NCBI RefSeq assembly: GCF_003203515.1
Contig: NZ_BGNG01000017.1
Location: 1-38,581, forward strand
DNA from: Glaciecola sp. KUL10
GTDB taxonomy: Bacteria > Pseudomonadota > Gammaproteobacteria > Enterobacterales > Alteromonadaceae
Length of the DNA: 38,581 bases
Direction of reading: 5' to 3'
The notes below the pieces were generated by a model. That model worked only from the letters and a program-made list of their open reading frames with translations. It did not search any database and had not been told where the DNA came from. Positions 37,905 through 38,581 of this stretch are shown piece by piece. Position 1 is the stretch's first letter. Each line of letters begins with the position of its first letter. The position numbers and the translations under genes were made by a program.

Positions 37905-38351
37905 TTAAACATCCACCACCCTACTCTGTAAGTCATATTCAGCTTTTGCCAGATAAGCCCATTTTACAGTTGGGATGTTGTCTTTATTGGGGAGTTTTTT
38001 GTATGTCGCTTTGTAGAGCATTTGCCACTGTTGTGTGCTCAAGCAAAGAGTACACGGTGACTTTTCGCCTGCTTTACTATCACCCATATCTTTTAGCTGC
38101 ATCAATCTGCATGCAATAAAGGCATACATCACCGCTACTTTTTCAAGGCTTTCAAACTTATGCATCTTTAGATTTTCGACTTTTGTGCCTTCGCTTTTCC
38201 AAACTTTATGGAACAACTCTACTTTCCATCTCGCTTCATAAAAAGAGATAATCTTCCTTGCTTCTTTTGCGTTAGTCACAGGCTCTGTTGTCAGCAATAA
38301 CCAATGTAAACCATTTGAAGGTGAACTCTGCCCAATGTTGAATATTTTGAA
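37905..38351 (-). pseudogene. IS4-family transposase, C-terminal fragment
   Basis: About 148 codons remain open on the minus strand, bounded by TGA at 38352-38354, with no ATG start. The segment GLHWLLLTTEPV and the signature Y-2-R-3-E-6-K (YEARWKVELFHKVWK) identify the third catalytic block of IS4-family DDE transposases. The end, VKWAYLAKAEYDLQ, is typical of the C terminus. The N-terminal half with the two catalytic aspartates is missing, so it cannot be active. Direct repeats flank it rather than terminal inverted repeats. Confidence 0.88.
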
Positions 38352-38354
38352 TCA

Positions 38355-38385
38355 TAAAAAATCCCGAAAGTCTTAGTTTCGGGAT
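38355..38385 (-). terminator. intrinsic terminator facing left, upstream of the transposase remnant
   Basis: ATCCCGAAA (38361-38369) and TTTCGGGAT (38377-38385) form a perfect 9-bp stem. On the minus strand a T6 run follows. It would stop transcription arriving from the right, either from a gene beyond the window or as protection against read-through into the element. Confidence 0.7.
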
Positions 38386-38431
38386 CTGATCGTGGAAACA
38401 TCATTTAGTTCAAAGATCTGTAGAAGAGCTA

Positions 38432-38456
38432 GTTGAAATAGGGAACCTCCTTGGAA
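38432..38456 (+). repeat. 25-bp direct repeat, right copy
   Basis: Partner of 37870-37894 with one mismatch, in the same orientation, 562 bp away. The core contains GGAAC twice, flanking CTCCTT. Confidence 0.8.
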
Positions 38457-38501
38457 CACTCAATAATCAAGTTAAACACCTCAAAACACAAAAATAATCA
38501 G

Positions 38502-38581
38502 TAAAACATCCCCAAAAAAATATTAATTCACACTCCCCACCATTTTCACCAAACCAAACCCAAAAACTTACCCACATTCAT
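38502..38581. other. 80-nt G-less tract with near-consensus DnaA box
   Basis: No G occurs on the plus strand from 38502 to the window end. The tract is A/C-rich and includes TTACCCACA (38568-38576), one base from the DnaA box TTATCCACA. Just left of it three GATC sites occur within about 35 bp (38383-38417). It may be the edge of oriC, but it is cut off by the window. Confidence 0.4.

Noticed and set aside
37905-38297. Reading the transposase remnant as a complete small gene starting at TTG 38297
   Set aside because: The homologous frame continues upstream (GLHWLL) to a stop at 38352, so the TTG is internal to a truncated transposase.

Overview
The window looks like the origin-proximal part of the chromosome of a marine gammaproteobacterium, most likely of the order Alteromonadales. 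The evidence is low GC, a canonical gammaproteobacterial gene order around dnaA, a diheme cytochrome c4, and a DnaT/DnaC-type helicase loader. Nearly every gene belongs to a well-known housekeeping family. The interest lies in non-coding DNA, chromosome-maintenance sites, one broken essential gene and a mobile-element scar at the right edge.

Layout. (1) 1-290: a stable-RNA-type promoter with UP element fires leftward out of the window, probably into an rRNA operon. (2) 290-8256: lysE-type exporter and gamma-carbonic anhydrase (+), then a long leftward block lysM-dprA-smg-yrdD-tsaC-hemF-ompW-aroE. ompW sits between hemF and aroE with its own terminator and two FNR-type boxes. (3) 8538-14310: def-fmt-rsmB-trkA rightward, with trkH convergent. 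(4) 14311-23685: polA, engB, cytochrome c4, a non-coding RNA candidate in the place where E. coli has csrC, yihI, a DUF2489 gene, glyQ and glyS. (5) 23699-30574: a small lipoprotein gene, then gyrB-recF-dnaN-dnaA leftward. recF carries two perfect parS (ParB-binding) sites. (6) 30575-31270: AT-rich divergent control region with two perfect DnaA boxes and a strong rpmH promoter. (7) 31271-37790: rpmH-rnpA-yidD-yidC-yajQ-mnmE-mioC-dnaT-dnaC rightward. yidC is split by a one-base frameshift. (8) 37791-38581: a 5'-truncated IS4-family transposase between imperfect 25-bp direct repeats, then a GATC-containing stretch and an 80-nt G-less tract ending in a near-consensus DnaA box. This could be the edge of oriC, if mnmG follows to the right as in related genomes.

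How the parts work together. dnaA, dnaN, recF and gyrB supply initiation, the sliding clamp, gap repair and supercoiling. DnaT/DnaC load the replicative helicase, and parS anchors ParB for segregation of the origin region. rpmH/rnpA/yidD/yidC supply ribosomal protein L34, the RNase P protein and membrane-protein insertion. def, fmt and rsmB serve translation initiation and rRNA modification. tsaC and mnmE modify tRNA.

No restriction, toxin-antitoxin, CRISPR or phage-defence cluster was seen. The best candidates for something undescribed are the structured RNA upstream of yihI, the small one-helix membrane protein upstream of trkH, the rnpA start codon buried in a perfect palindrome, and the rpmH leader with competing hairpins.
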